This document shows positions 32,181-45,701 of a stretch of DNA of 64,000 bases, one piece after another. This DNA comes from Melastoma dodecandrum (Eukaryota > Streptophyta > Magnoliopsida > Myrtales > Melastomataceae): NCBI GenBank assembly GCA_029817715.1, contig JARUPY010000252.1, positions 1,612,001 to 1,676,000 on the forward strand. Reading direction: 5' to 3'. The translations under genes and the position numbers were made by a program. How positions within the stretch are numbered: the first letter of the stretch is position 1; each line of letters opens with the position of its first letter. The notes under the pieces were generated by a model. The model searched no databases and was not told the origin of the DNA. It worked only from the letters and a program-made list of their open reading frames with translations.

Positions 32181-33484
32181 ATGGAAGAAGACTACACGGG
32201 ACCCAAAGTGATGCCGGTTGCGGCCGTTATGGAAGACTCCAGGGATGATCCTTATATGCGAGACGCGTATGCTGCTTACGAGAGACCAGGGGAGATGTCT
32301 GCCATCGTCTCCGCTCTCACCCGTGTTGTTTCCTCCAGCACTCTTCCCCCGATATCCTCCGAGTTGTCTGCTCCTTGTTCTTGTTGTTGTTCTTCTTCTT
32401 CTTCTTCTTCTTCTTCCTTTTCGTCATCATCTTATTCATTGTTCCCGGGCACTTGCTGGAACTCGGGCTCGGACGTATGGGTCGGTCAGAAGAGGGGAAT
32501 ATCGGACGAGTGTGGCAGCAGCAGCAGCAGCTCGTCGTCGTATCCTGTGTCCAGCTTCAGGGATATATTTGCAATGGATCCCCGTTTTGCTCATCTCGGC
32601 ATGGCAGGGCAGTTTGGGTTCATGCCCCTGCATCCGCAGCCGTCGTCATCCACCGACTTACCTGGTTCGACACGTCCTATCTTAAACATGTTTTTTTTCC
32701 TCGCTTTTTCCTCCTGTACGGGATCAATCAAACTGTGCCATCCAACAACGGGGATCCCCCTGTTGCATTTGCAGTGATGCCACATTCGTCCACTTCATCA
32801 TTCCACGAGGAGTGTGGTGGGCCTGAGAGGAGGAGAAGATACAGGGGAGTCAGGCAGCGCCCTTGGGGTAAATGGGCTGCAGAGATCCGGGACCCTCAGA
32901 AGGCCTGCCGTGTCTGGCTCGGGACTTTCAACACGGCCGAGGCGGCGGCCCAAGCATACGACCAGGCTGCGCTCAGGTTCCGTGGGAACCGGGCGAAGCT
33001 CAACTTCCCCGAAAACGTCAGTATTTACACGTCCTTTGCATCCCTAGCCACACCGATGCCAGCCACGGCTCCTACTCAAACTCCACCCCAGCAACATCTC
33101 CGCCCGACGACAACCATATATCAGCAGGGCCATCGGACAGTCCAGGCCAGCTCCTTCGGTATCACCCAGCATTTCTTGGAGGATTATTCCCGGCCTGTTC
33201 AGGGGCATCCAGCGACATTCACGGAACAACTCTCGTCATCTTCTTCATCCGGGCAGACGCTTTCACAACCCGAGTCTTCTCCTCCATATAGGTTTCCGTT
33301 TCAAAGTTCCCCTCCCGTGACATCAGCAGCTGGCGAGTATCTAGGCCCTGCAACGGCTTCCACTCCTCGGTACCCTTCTCCTCGCCATACCGGGATCATT
33401 AGAAGCACCCGAGGAGTTGGAAGAGGAGGCAGGGGAGGGGGCTCATACCTGCGGCCGAGGAATCCCGATAACCCGGACAATTAG
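32181..33484 (+). CDS. AP2/ERF transcription factor (group X, ABR1/ERF110-like)
   Basis: Two exons, 32181-32664 and 32775-33484, give 397 residues from the first in-frame ATG ([20 protein letters not shown]). The open frame continues upstream without ATG. Exon 1 encodes an acidic, Ser-rich region with a long polyserine tract from a TTC microsatellite, and the group X motif-like [12 protein letters not shown]. Exon 2 carries one AP2 domain: [40 protein letters not shown] and [15 protein letters not shown]. The Ala in WAAEI and the Asp in IRDP fit the ERF rather than DREB class, so it should bind GCC-box DNA in the nucleus. The C-terminus is Gln/Ser/Pro-rich, likely an activation region, and ends in an Arg-Gly-rich stretch. 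Group X members respond to ABA, wounding and oxidative stress. No lesion seen. Confidence 0.9.
32391..32424 (+). repeat. TTC microsatellite within the ERF coding exon
   Basis: A run of TTC/TTCTTCC triplets encodes the polyserine tract. Triplet changes would alter the tract length without breaking the frame. Confidence 0.8.
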
Positions 33485-35470
33485 ACACGATCTTAAACAT
33501 TCCTTGTTGTCATTACAAAAAGGAAACACATTCGGTGATTACATTTGCTTACAAGAGTTGGTCAGTTTCTGGATAATCCCATTTTGCTTTCGAACAGAAA
33601 AAACTTTTCTACAAATGTAAACGTTCATTCCATTCCATCGTTCACCCTTCTTTCGTGTGCTTGTTTTCCACAATTCTCAGCAGTGTCAACTCCGGTCTTT
33701 TGTCCAAATTTCCAAAGCTTTTTAAAATTGGTAGTTGTGTTTTGGGATATTTATTATTTGATCTGTAGAAAATTGAACACATGTACGTTGTCTTAAGCAT
33801 GAAAGGGTTGAGCCCGCCCGCCCGCCTTTCTTTTGTCTTATTTTATTCCATTCCCCATCCATTTCATTTCCTCTTTTTTTTTTGTTACTAAGTTTTACTA
33901 TTTGTTTTAGCTTAGAAATCAATTGCGAGGGTCTTACACGTAGGCGAGTTTATGTGAAATACGATGGTGTCGGCCAAGGGCACCCCCATGATAAGAGTAG
34001 TAGTGTAGGAACATCTTGGGAAGTTTAAGGTTAGAATATTGAGGTGGAGAGAACACGCTCAACGTGTAGGGATTGGGAGAATGTGGGGGGGGATTTTGTT
34101 TGACGGCGTCAAAGACACAAAAACATGGGATAGATGGTGGAGTCCACCACTACTACGAACGAACCATCTATAGTCTACTACACACACCTAAGCATAGACT
34201 GGAGAGAGGTTAGATAAGGTCATTATTTATTTACGGCTGATTTCCATCTATTTATTTGAATAAAATTACAAACTAATAAAAAAAGGGAAAGAAAAACCAG
34301 TCAAGTCAAGCACCCTGGGGGTAAAAAAAATATTCTTTTAATTTTTATTCTTTTGGAACTTTAAATGGGTGCCCTTTTTAACTAATTGCATTGCATGTGT
34401 TCCATGCTCTTTCCAATAATGATAATAATAATAATAATAATAAAAGAAAGAGCACATGACTAGAATATTTATTCATTTCCATTGTTGAACTCTTTTACAT
34501 GAGGTTTTAAACAAAAATAAGATCAATGTACTTAATGCCTCCTTCAAAAAGGATAACTAACTATTGTTAATAATTCTAAATTTATAACTCGCCGAGTTCA
34601 ATTTTCGATAACTCGGAGTTTTATTATCTCATTAGTAAACCTTTAGTTCTAAACTCAAAATTCATGTGATGTCTTATTCTCACGCCTTTAGTCTATGCAT
34701 TTGAATTTTGACCAACCTAATTCGTAAATTATTTTTCGTACAAAATGTCATCTAACAAGAAGGCTCTAATTTATTATCCCCAAACATGGGTCAAATTAGG
34801 CATAGACGGCCAAACCAAAAGATTACTACTAACAGAAATAGAAACACACGTCACCTAACTAAGCTTTGTCTCTTCTACACAATCAGACAGGACAGGATAC
34901 TTTCATTTTCTTCTCCCCCACCCCACCCTTCCTTAACGGGCATAATTCATCGACCAGGTCAGATCCTTATCCATCCATAATATCGCCACAAGACTTGGAA
35001 AAAAAATTGAAATGGAAACATCTCGCACAATCTGCCTAACACAACATTCAGGAGATCGCTTGCTATGGGGTTCGGACCCCTCCTCCGTCTTTACCTAAAA
35101 TCTTTCTCAGACTCATCTGACCAGTCAACCGCAGTAGACAATATAATATTTACAGAAGAAACTTCAGGATCGAATAAGGCCGGCCTGACTGCACAGATCA
35201 CATCCAACACAACTGGACAAACCCAACGTCTACTGCTTTGTTGGGTACGAGGAAATACCCCAGTACATCACACAACAAAACAAACTAACATTCCTCAAGG
35301 GAAAACGATTGCCTAAATGATAAAACCAAGAAAAAAGATATTTTAAGCTATGCACACGAACAAAAACTCATGAATCTCCTCAGCAGGACTGATCACAATA
35401 GAGAAATAGCGAAAGGAACCATTAGTTGAACAGACAGGCCGAGATCAGATGAACCTGGAGAATGCAAGGT
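33485..35470. other. Convergent spacer between ERF and S-acyltransferase
   Basis: Two kilobases of AT-rich DNA holding the 3' UTRs of both genes and an ATA microsatellite near 34420-34444. No gene, RNA or transposon ends recognised. Confidence 0.5.
34420..34444. repeat. ATA/TAA trinucleotide microsatellite
   Basis: About eight units of the AAT family (GATAATAATAATAATAATAA and following). Confidence 0.85.
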
Positions 35471-38251
35471 TTAGTTTCTGCTATCTGTCCCGGTGGAATT
35501 GGCGAGGACATCGGGAGCGATTTCCCAGCTCCCACTTCTAACGGAACCTGCATGTCTGTTCTCAGACCTGATCGTAGGAGCTCGGTGACCCGAAGAGATG
35601 GGGGAATCTACTTCCTGTGCAGCCAGGGAACGACCATTGCTCCCTCTACCTGCTAAGTCTTCCTCCAGATAGACATTGCGGCGCTGCGAGATTTTCAAAA
35701 GATCTTCGCCAATATCTAGATCATCTTGTACCTTAGAACGGGGATTATCACTAACATCTTCCGAATCTCCTCCTCGCTCGCTATGCAAGACTGATTTTTG
35801 GATGCCCTCTTGAACGAAAGCTCGGAAATTGTTCTTCGATGGCTTGACTTCAGTGCAAAATACCTCGAGAAAATTGCTGATGCATCCTCGACTATAAGCA
35901 TTGAACCTATTGTCCGCTCTGTTACGGAAGTTCTCATATGTAGTCTGGAAAGTCGTCAATTTTAACAACACCCAGTGAGGAACTAAAAATGACATTGAAC
36001 CAACAGAATAATCTACAATATTATGAGTACAGAAGATCTCCTAACTTTCTTGGGAATCGGTCCCAGCTAACACACAAGAAGCTGCAGATGGCGGCTGTCA
36101 CCAGCAAAGAGATATTGCTAAGGAGAAGATGCCAAAAGTAATTCCTTCAGTGAAAAATCCTGTCCTATACAAATTTTCTACTCCATGCGAACTTTATGCA
36201 AATAACCAGAATAAATCCAGGATACTATACATGTGGAACAAGAACATAAAGATGACCCTCATTGTGGTTCTTCATGGAAAATGAAACAATTTACTCCCAG
36301 AAGTAAAAAAACCAATCCCTCAATCAAAAAAAGAAAAAAGAAGTCTATAAGAAGCATTATATTTCAATAAGCTCCACTGTGGCAGATCATCCAAGAGATT
36401 ATTAGCCAAGCATCATGACTTATAGTCGTAGTGTTCTCAATGACGTGGTAACAGTCACTGGTCGAGTGCCAAGTATTGACATTTCCACATATGGATAAAT
36501 GAGGATAAATGAGGGTAATGAGGAATAATGAAATTACCGTTATCCACACGTTAGCAACACAGTCACAAGAAAGCTGCAGCAAGTTGCAAGTAATAAGGTG
36601 CTGACCTGGTTTATCCCTATTAGATACAAATGGAATGTGGTAAGCCCACCCACGAACCACAGAGAAATAAAACAATAAGCCATGAGTGCAGCAGAGGCGG
36701 GTGAGTCCTTCATTGCTTTCCATACGGTGCCCTTATTTTCCCTCATCAAAACCTTGATGTAGTAAGCAGACATGGTGAAGACATAGATGCAAAGAAGTGC
36801 TGATGAAGAAACAAACATGAAGAAAAATCGATAGTTGCGCTGCACAGAGTTCAGAAACACATAAACACGAGTTCAGATGCAACACTACAAAAAGAAAGAT
36901 TAAATACATTTTAACAAAGAGAGAAGGCCTCACCAGCCCAATGCACTGTCCTACCCAAGGACAATGATGATCAAACCGCTCCACACAATTGTTGCAAATA
37001 GAGCAATGAGAACAACGAGGAGGGCGATACAACATGCATGTGTCACAGTATTTCACCCTCACAATGACACCATTTACCATCACATCTTTCGTGCGAGGAA
37101 ATTGTAGGCTTGGAGTTTGTCTTCCCCCAATTTCAACTGACGCGGAGGGATCGTATCGCAATACTTCTTCTGGTGGGTGCGGATTACGGGGTATGATACC
37201 AGGGTCCCGAGCTGATGTCAAAAACAGAAGAACCAAAACCTACAACAGACATATTAAAGCGACTTTAGCCCATGCAAGAGATCCCAAAGGAAGGACAAAA
37301 GGCAACAGCAACGACCACTGTTCATGGAGCATCTCATTCTGTTGATTCAACAGGCAATACGTGCAGGAACAAAGACAAATTTTCCATATGCAACATCTCC
37401 AGGCACCAAACAAATCCAATGTGAAAAATTCAAGATAACTATTTATCTTAGGGTAAAAAAACTGCTTGTCCCACAGCAGTTACCAACTGAGTTTAGTGTC
37501 TTGCTTTCCTTCAGACACAGACCAGTTCCTCCACTGTCAGAAACTTGTAAAATTTTACCCTATGAGTAAGATAACAGCCACAATAATCTAAACCTACAGC
37601 ACCTTCCTCTAGTCAAGCCATATCTTCAGACACTACGAATGAAAAGCAAACCGACATCAGACAGACGGGAAACTTACATAAATGGTGAAACAAATAGCTA
37701 CAGCCATAACTGAATATCCAGCATCGTGCAAACTGAATTCATGGCGAAGATGCCATGCCACGAAAACACAAAAGATCATAACAGGCACGACGATGAGTGC
37801 CAACGTTATAATCAAGGACTTTGCATCTGGCCCGAATATCAATCTGCCACCAAGGATGAATCTCTGTAGAGGCAACACAGAGAAACAACATAAAAAAACT
37901 AAAAAAAAAAATTACGAATCGAACTGGCGCGGGCAAAAAAAAAAAAAAATCGAACCTATGTCCAAAATCAACACCATCATTTCACCATCCGGCAAAGACA
38001 TCGGTAACAAAATCTACGTATAATAGCCCCAAATCGGACAACATCAGGAGGGGTGAAAAGGTCCGGACCCAGAGCTACTACGACCGACGCCAACACAGTA
38101 CGGAATAATTAGTTCAAATGACCGAGAAAAAGAAGGCCATAATCGGGAGCGTTAAACCTAATTTCACAGAATTAAAGGGAGGGAGGAGGGGGGGGGGTGG
38201 TGTTATCACTACGTTGCTGCCTTTCCAGACTTGATAGACGCGCTTGGCCAT
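35471..38251 (-). CDS. PAT: DHHC-type protein S-acyltransferase (PAT8-like)
   Basis: Five minus-strand exons (38213-38251, 37678-37863, 36934-37239, 36606-36839, 35471-35944) join in frame to 412 residues. The first exon is only 13 codons, [13 protein letters not shown], matching the family start. Then [16 protein letters not shown] and a first membrane pair ([40 protein letters not shown]), [10 protein letters not shown], and the cysteine-rich domain [20 protein letters not shown] with the catalytic DHHC in [13 protein letters not shown]. Two more membrane segments follow, the family motif TTYE, and a long polar tail. The enzyme transfers palmitate to cysteines of membrane-associated proteins at Golgi, endosomal or plasma membranes. 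All zinc and catalytic residues are present. It is divergent from the long gene at 39362, about 1.1 kb away. Confidence 0.93.
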
Positions 38252-39361
38252 ATAACTCCGATCCCCTTTCACACCCGCAGCACGTACAGCCCCGGACTCC
38301 TTCCTTCCTTCCATCCCCTCACGCTAATTCCCCCTCGATTCTGCTCATTCTGACGATGAAACCCCTGCCTTCCCTTCCCCACCACCTCCGCTCGCACTCC
38401 ACTCCGCCGGGGGGGGCTTGTGAAGGGGTTCTCGGTGAAATCAAATTGGGTAGGGGGGAGGGGAACTGAGACGGGGCGGCTTGCCTGTGGGGCCCGTACG
38501 GACTGTTGGGGGGAAACAAAAGTGACGGCGGGATGGATGATTAATTTTTGTTTTTTGTAAAATATTTTAATAATTATTTTTTACTATGTGCAATCAACAA
38601 CTTAACTAAACTCAGCCGCTCCGGACATCCCATGGCTGTCCGACCGACGGACAGTTATTTAATGCTCAAGAACGAAAACCGACCAAATTAATACCTTTAC
38701 GTTTAGTTGACAATATTTTTCTTCTAAAAGTTAAGTAAGTGATTCCAAGTGGCAACTTCTAATTTATAAGAGAGTACATGATCTTTCTAAAGGCTCAAAG
38801 TTTTACGAATGTCGAGTGATTAGATTAGACGTGAAAAAATGAAAAATGAATTATATGTTGAGAAATAAAATGTTTTTTTTTTATCTAATAGCTTGTCCTT
38901 TTAGACATTGGGACGAAAGAGGTTCAAATGTCGGTTGGTATTTTAGGGTTATTACGTGGAAGAAGTGACAGAACTATTTTATTCAACCACATATTTTTCT
39001 TCTTTTTTTAATGTTAAAAAAATAAAATAATATTATAATTTATACTGATGCTTTATGCTTTTGGACCTCGTGGGCTTCTTCTTTTGATAAAAGCTAAAAG
39101 TATATCAGCAAACAACATCCGATGGTTCGGGAGAGGGCCAGCGATGACGTCATCGAAATAACGTTCGAGTGAAGCGGGAATGGCGGTTCCCCATTTCAAA
39201 TTTAAACCAGCTTCCCATTTCCCTCCTTCGAAAAAAACAAACCCCCCCCCCCCTCCTTTCCCTGTTCACCGAACCCAAGCGCCCCTCTTCGCTGGGAATT
39301 GCCGCCTCCAAGTCTTTGGATCGCGACCGGGAGCGAATCAGATCAGCCCATCGCAGGAGGG
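38252..39361. other. Divergent promoter region between PAT and the long disordered-protein gene
   Basis: Poly-G, poly-C and poly-A runs near 38180-38200, 37940 and 39240 mark both leaders; the middle (38530-39120) is AT-rich. No gene seen. Confidence 0.5.
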
Positions 39362-42300
39362 ATGGATTTCGGTTCCATGAAGAGGAAGAAACTGCAGGCG
39401 CTCTGCAAGAAGCATGGAATCCCTGCCAATCTCACCAATCTCGAGATGGTACATAGGTTATCATCCATCCTAAAGGTATGCCTCTTCCTTTCTTTGATCC
39501 GCTGGCGGCGGAATCTTGTCTTGGTTGTCTCTGGACTTGTTTGTTCCCTTGGGTGATCGGTTGGCATGCTCATTCTTCTTCGTACAATTTGTTTCGATCT
39601 GTGGCTAGCCTTCAACGACAGCGTGTCTTGAAATTATCCTTTTCACGATGAACTTTGTATGTGAGACATTTTATTGGGTTCTTTATCCTTCAAACTTTCG
39701 CAATTATTTTGGGTCTTTACTTCTCGCAAAATCAGGTGCCGGAGAAAGCTAACGATGACTATGCCCGAGAGCAGTTAGCGGAGAGTAATCTAGCGGATTA
39801 CGAGAATAAAATGGATGCCAAGGATGGGCCTGTTGATTCTAAGAAAGTGAGGTTCAGTCCTGAAAATGAAACGTTCATTTTTTTACCGTCGAATGTGAAG
39901 ACTTCTGGGAAGCCGAAACGGATAACCAGGTCCAGGCTGCCTGGAAAGGCCTCCATGAAACATATCGATAGCTCAATGAGAAGTACTAGGTCAAGGGTAC
40001 AAGACTTGGCTAAGAAGGTGGTAGTTGTGGATGTTCGTCCTGTGATTGCAGCGAAGAGGGCGAGGCGCTCTAGAGGGCGTAACGTGGTTGAAAATACTGG
40101 AAATAATCAGGAAAGATCAGATGGGGCTCTTGATGCTGAGAATCGTCAGATTGAGCTTGAGAATATAGTCTCCAGGAAGAAGGCAGAAGACAACAGGAGT
40201 AAGGGCACAAGACATACTTCCGGGCCTTTTGTTGAACCTTTTGAAACTGCTAATTCTTCCATGGAACATCAAAGGGATGATAGAAGAAGGCCAAGGAAGA
40301 AACTGGAGCTACAGAAGAATAATGGCAAAGTGTTTGCCATAGCGGATAAGAAGCCAGAGGATATCAAAATAAGTGGGAGAGTGACCCGGAGCCAGTCAAT
40401 GATAATTTCTGAGAATTCTCTCGAGCTTGCAACAATTTCTGAAGTTGAATCACAGAGCGAGGCTGGACAGGTTCAGCAGAAGAAGTTTCCTGCAAAGGCT
40501 GTGCGTGGGAATTCTAAGAAACCAGGAACAACACGGAAGAACCTGCAAAGGGTGGATACTGGTCAAGGAAAATCAAATGGAATGGAGAGCGTTTCCTTAA
40601 TGTTGAGCATGGAATCTGTCAAATCCCAAACCATTGAACCGACGGTTGATCCAGCCAAAAAGGCCCCAGATAGAAGGTCAAATAGGAAGCGTTCATCGTT
40701 AGCTGTTCGGGGCGATGAAAATCTTCCTGTAGAGGTGGTTGATGGGATGAACTCACCCCAAAAGCAAGAGGATACTCTTCGTGTTGAGGTACCACAAAAG
40801 ACCATATTGTCAGAACCTCAAATGGACCCGAGACCAGCACACGAAGAACCCTTGAGAAGATCAGGAAGTCACTCTTCAAATGAAACACAATTAGATCCTG
40901 CACAAGTCAGCTCTGAAACCTCTAAAGTGAAGCTAGAGACTGGATCAGGAGCATTCATTTCTGAAGAAGCGTCTTCAATCGTTTTTCCATCTGAGGCAAA
41001 ATCCTCATTGCCTGGTGGACTTGATCATGTAAACAAACTCGAGATGAAAAATCATGCTGAAAATTCCGAAGAGAACTCTGATGGAGAATTATCTGTAGGG
41101 CGTAAGATGGCTAGCACGGGTGATTATGCAAACCAGAAGATACCACAACTTGCTTCACATATTACAATGGGATCTGAGCAACTGGATTCATTCTCACTAG
41201 ATTGTGAAAGAGATTTCCCTGTTAACTTGCATAACCAGTCATTTCCATCCCACGATATAAACGCTATCGTCCGTACACCATATATAATGGAATTCACCTT
41301 CGCAGCCAAACAAGGTAAACACAGTAACGCGCTTTCATCCTTTGATATTGTCAAGAGTGTTCATTCTTTCCTTCATATCACGCAGGCGGTAGTTGCGCAA
41401 GTCACTCATCCTTCTGCAAAGGATCTGAAGCAGAACAACTTTCCGTGACGAAGAATGACAGTTATAGTGGGACAGTGGTAAGAAATTGTATGTGTATTTT
41501 GACGAGGATGATTGTTTATTTATACATAGTTGGGAGCGCTGACGGAATTTTCCATTGTAAGGAGCACGATGATCAAGATTATTGGAATGGTAACCAAGTT
41601 TCTGAATTAGGCATGTTGAAACCCGCCGATAAAGTAGACAAACATCATCCTAGTGAGGATGAGCCGATCTATGGTTGTGAGACTACGCCACATCAAATGA
41701 GGAATTCGACCCTTCAAACTGAAGCCTCTAGAGTTGATGCGCAAGATATCCTTGATATACAAGCAAAAATTGCCGGTTCGAGCGTGGTAGCAGGGACTCA
41801 CGTGATGAAAAATGAAGGTCTGTACTTTTTCAAGTTATCATAAACTGGAGTGATGCCACTTATAGCGGGAGCCATCCCCTTCAATGGGCGGCTGAGTAAA
41901 ATAAGTTTTGTTACGTTTTCTCGCTTTTGATAAGTATAACCAGCTTAGAATTCCTTTTCTTGTGCAGAGGCTATTGAACCTGAACCTCAAAGCAGTTGTC
42001 CGACCTCAGCATTTGTTGGCCAAGAAAATCTGGAAGGACAGGAATTTGCCCTTGGGAGGCTGGAAAAGTTCGACGAAGCATTATGTAGTGAAAGAGATGG
42101 AGAAAGTTTGCTGAATGAAAGGCTGTATAACCAGAATAACATTGTGGAAGCAATTGATAAGCAAAATGCAAATCAAGATGCAGTTCTGGCAGTTGAACCA
42201 ATAATGGCAGTTCATCACATGGATGCTAGCAATGAATGCCCTCAAAGTCCACCTGGTCGAAATTCTGTTGCTCCTAGAAAGTATGAGGCTCAGTCTTCAG

Positions 42301-45300
42301 GGTAGCAAGATGGTCACCCTCAGGGATGTGACTATGCATCTAACCAGATACCAACAGACACTTGGAATGAATTTCTTGGGGACATAACTAGTACCTTGGA
42401 AGGAAAAAGTATTGACATGACTAATCGCCAAGGCATGCGGACACATGCAAATTCTTTAACAATTTGCAAATATATGTTAATGGTCTGATTTTATTTTGTT
42501 GTTGCTTTAATTTCGTATGCTTTCTTTGTTTCAGGGACTCCTAGATTGGTGGAAAATCAGTGCTCTGACAAGCAGAAAGTGCTTGATGAGTTTAAAGAAG
42601 GTGAACTCTAACAACAATGCTAATAAATTATTTTTTTTCATGTCAAATGGAGGATCTGGCACTCGTTGTGACTTCTAAACTATTCATCTACGAAGAAATA
42701 TTATTGATTCTGTTGGATTCAATAAAACAACAATACCTTGTTATTTGAAAGCGATTCTGTGCCTTCAATTAAATTTAACGGGCCATGATATTGTTGTTGG
42801 TCACACTACAGGCTTTGGGACATGCTCATTGGACCTGCATTTTAATTGGGGAGAAATAGATGGAGGAAGTTCTGTGAATCCACGGACTAACCAAGATGCT
42901 AGTTTACATCAACGATGCATAATTACTGAGAAAACGTCTGATCCTTCTTCATTTGGGATTAGTTCAGTGTTTAATCTTCTGGTCAGAGGAGATGATGCTG
43001 AAGCCTGCAGCGATGGTCATCCAAATAAAGAAGCTGCAGATGCTCACAGACATTCAATGAGCCCAACAAGAGTCAGTGATGATCGGCAGGAACATCTGGA
43101 AAGAAAATATGAGGATGATATTGATCGTTCCGGTGGATTAAGCGGTGGACAAGTTTACGATTCTCTGAGGGTCAATGATGTCAGACCTTTCTTCAACATT
43201 GAGCCTTGTGATGATTATCATCTGCCGGAAGTAGCTGCAGATTTGAATGTAGAAACTTTTAGTGAAGCTGAAACAAGTATTGATCAGCAGAATTACACTG
43301 GGAAGAAACACGAACAAGAAAACGAGGAATTTTCTACACTTTCACGAAGTTTGGCCTCTGTGAGGGAGAAAACTGGCAATAGAATCCTTCACCATTGCTC
43401 AATTTGGAAGAAGGTAAACAGCAGTGGCCAAGAAGACATGAAAAAGCACAAACTTGATCAGATCGACATAGAAGATGACTTGGCCAGGTTAGATCAAGAG
43501 TTGTTATCTACTGAAGTTTCTGGTGACCACATATCTCTGGTTCAAACAGCTAATAGTGGTTTGGCACATTCTGATCATGAAAAATCAAGCATCAAAGCTC
43601 ATAAATCTGTAAAGTTGCCTGACCAGGACATCCATGAACATACTGGGAAGACACCACAAGCACCACTTGGAGGCTCCTTTGGTGAATCCTTGGAGATCCT
43701 GCAAATGGGGGAATGCAGGCAGAGACTATCAACCCCAGAACAGGATGCCATAACTTCAAAGGATGAGCTAGCCATTGCAAGTCCCAGTGGTCCAAAATCT
43801 TCAAAAGTTAAATCTTTTACCCGTCAGGATATCAAGGTTATAACGAACCTTGTTGATGAGAATTCAACAACATCGATGCTAAGCAAGAGGACTAGATTTC
43901 TAGAAAATTGTGAAGGAAGTACCTCCCAGATAAACCACAACACTTCCTCACCTATCACGGAACTGGAATCCAAGTTAACAAGTCCAGCAACCCTCCTGGA
44001 GGATATTCGAAGTAGCAAATGTTCAAGTGTTGAAGTGGCTTCGGTCGAAGATGTCCAATGGTTGGAAAGAGCCCTTCTAGACAACACTTATGATTGCACA
44101 GTAGAATGCACTGAAAGCCCTGGCAGAGCCTCACAACAAGAAGAGTCCGAGGAAGACCACAAGGTAAATGTTCAAGAAAATTCTGAGATTGCAACCATCC
44201 GAAATGCCCTCGTTTCTGTTTCTGATTCTGATTTTGAAGTTGGACAAGGAGAGATCAAATGTTATGCAGCAGAAGACTTGTATCCACTATTTCGAGGTAC
44301 TTTGAACTTCACTGTCTCTAACCCCAGTTTTTGCACGATCTTTTTAGCATCTCTTGGTTAGAGACATCGGAAGTATTCTACTTCTTATTAACTTTTATAA
44401 CTGTTCTGCACTTTATCTGCTCTAACTGTTGGATGTGGCCAATTATTGCAGAAGAAGAACCTAAACGTGACCAAACAGTTCAAAATCTAGGAAGTAGTGA
44501 AGGCCAGAAGATAGAAGACGAAAGAGGTATGCGTCCCAGCAGTTTTTTTAAGGATCTTTCTAAAAAGTAGTGCTCTTGTTTCTGGATGTGTCCCTACCAA
44601 TCTCTTTATCTTGCTTGCAGTTGAGTTAACCATTCCAATGTTTCCTGAAACTGAGAAAGAGAATGAGGTTGGAGTGGAGAAGACAAATATTATGTTTGGG
44701 CTCCACGGCAGTGAAAATCAACCTATACGTCCCTGTGTTGAACAGTTAAGTGATGGTTCCAGAGATTCCGGCAAACAAAATGATTCTCATATGTTGGCCG
44801 ATGAAGTTCAGTCCTCTGATCGGATGGATGAATCTAGGTCCCCGTCCCCTCAAACTCAAGTCGGCTGTTCTCCAGTTTTATCTGTGGTGAACCAGGGTAA
44901 GTACATGATGCATTATCATGGAATCATTAATGACGATGTCATCGATCCTTTAATGTTCAAGATTAAGCTTCTGTCTAACAAAAACGTCTCTTGACTATCT
45001 CAGATTTCAGCAAGTTTTACGTTCGAGCTGAAGACCTCACATTCACATGTGCAATGAGTCAGATTTCTCTTGATGCCAGCAACACATCCACAGACAATCG
45101 GAATGTTAGATTCGAAAGCAAGAATGCCAAGGAAGTGTCGATACAGCTGTTTACTCCAAATGCAGAAGAAATAGCCGACACACACATTGCTGAGTCAGAT
45201 GCTGAAAAGCATGCGTTAGCTGACGATTTCCTAGCTAAGAATATCGAAGGACTAATCTATGATCAAGAGACCACCGCGTCGGCGATGATCCACGAGTGCG

Positions 45301-45701
45301 TGGGCCGAGACGAAGAAGATGAAACTAGAACTGTGTTGAAGTTTTCGATCAGGCATAGTGAGGGCCAGATCAATCCCTATTCAGATGCGGACTACCCGCC
45401 GGCGGGCACCTTATCCTCTGAAAACAGAGGTAAACCAAGCCTACATTGCTGATAATCTAAGGTTGTCATATGTTGTCACAAAGACCGATTATGCTGTTCA
45501 TCCCTCGCAGACACTGCAGACTTATCCTCAAAGCAGACAGCAAGGACAGACATGGCCAAAACACCCTTAAGGACAGACCCGATGGTTTCTGATATGAAGG
45601 AGAACATGAGCAACATCCACAAGGCGGGAGCTTCGACCACCACCGGCACAAGCAAAACGTGGACGAAGAGGCGCGCGCTGGACCCTCTGCCGAACAGATA
45701 G
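39362..45701 (+). CDS. Long disordered plant protein with N-terminal SAP-like motif; one in-frame stop
   Basis: Eleven exons fit: 39362-39475, 39736-41314, 41386-41477, 41562-41817, 41968-42432, 42535-42600, 42812-44296, 44452-44526, 44621-44896, 45004-45429, 45511-45701. Together they make 1675 codons. The N-terminus MDFGSMKRKKLQALCKKHGI, PANLTNLEM looks like a short SAP-type helix pair, as in DNA- or chromatin-binding proteins. Next are basic patches (KRITRSRLPGK, AAKRARRSRGR, GRVTRSQS) and then about 1200 acidic, Ser/Glu-rich residues without a fold I recognise. It resembles the plant HAPLESS8-type proteins at the N-terminus, from memory and unverified. A nuclear role is inference. Exon 5 contains an in-frame TAG (42303-42305) and ends at a GC donor. 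Because exons 5-10 all begin and end in phase 1, skipping exon 5 keeps the frame. The stop could also be a base error. Confidence 0.75.

Noticed and set aside
34786..35316. Two short plus-strand open frames in the ERF/PAT spacer
   Set aside because: AT-rich chance frames without homology or gene-like signals; they lie in the region expected to hold 3' UTRs.
42302..42534. GT donor at 42302 as the end of exon 5, which would avoid the TAG
   Set aside because: It leaves phase 2, whereas exon 6 needs phase 1 to read its family-like frame; the GC donor at 42433 keeps phase. Kept only as a remote alternative.
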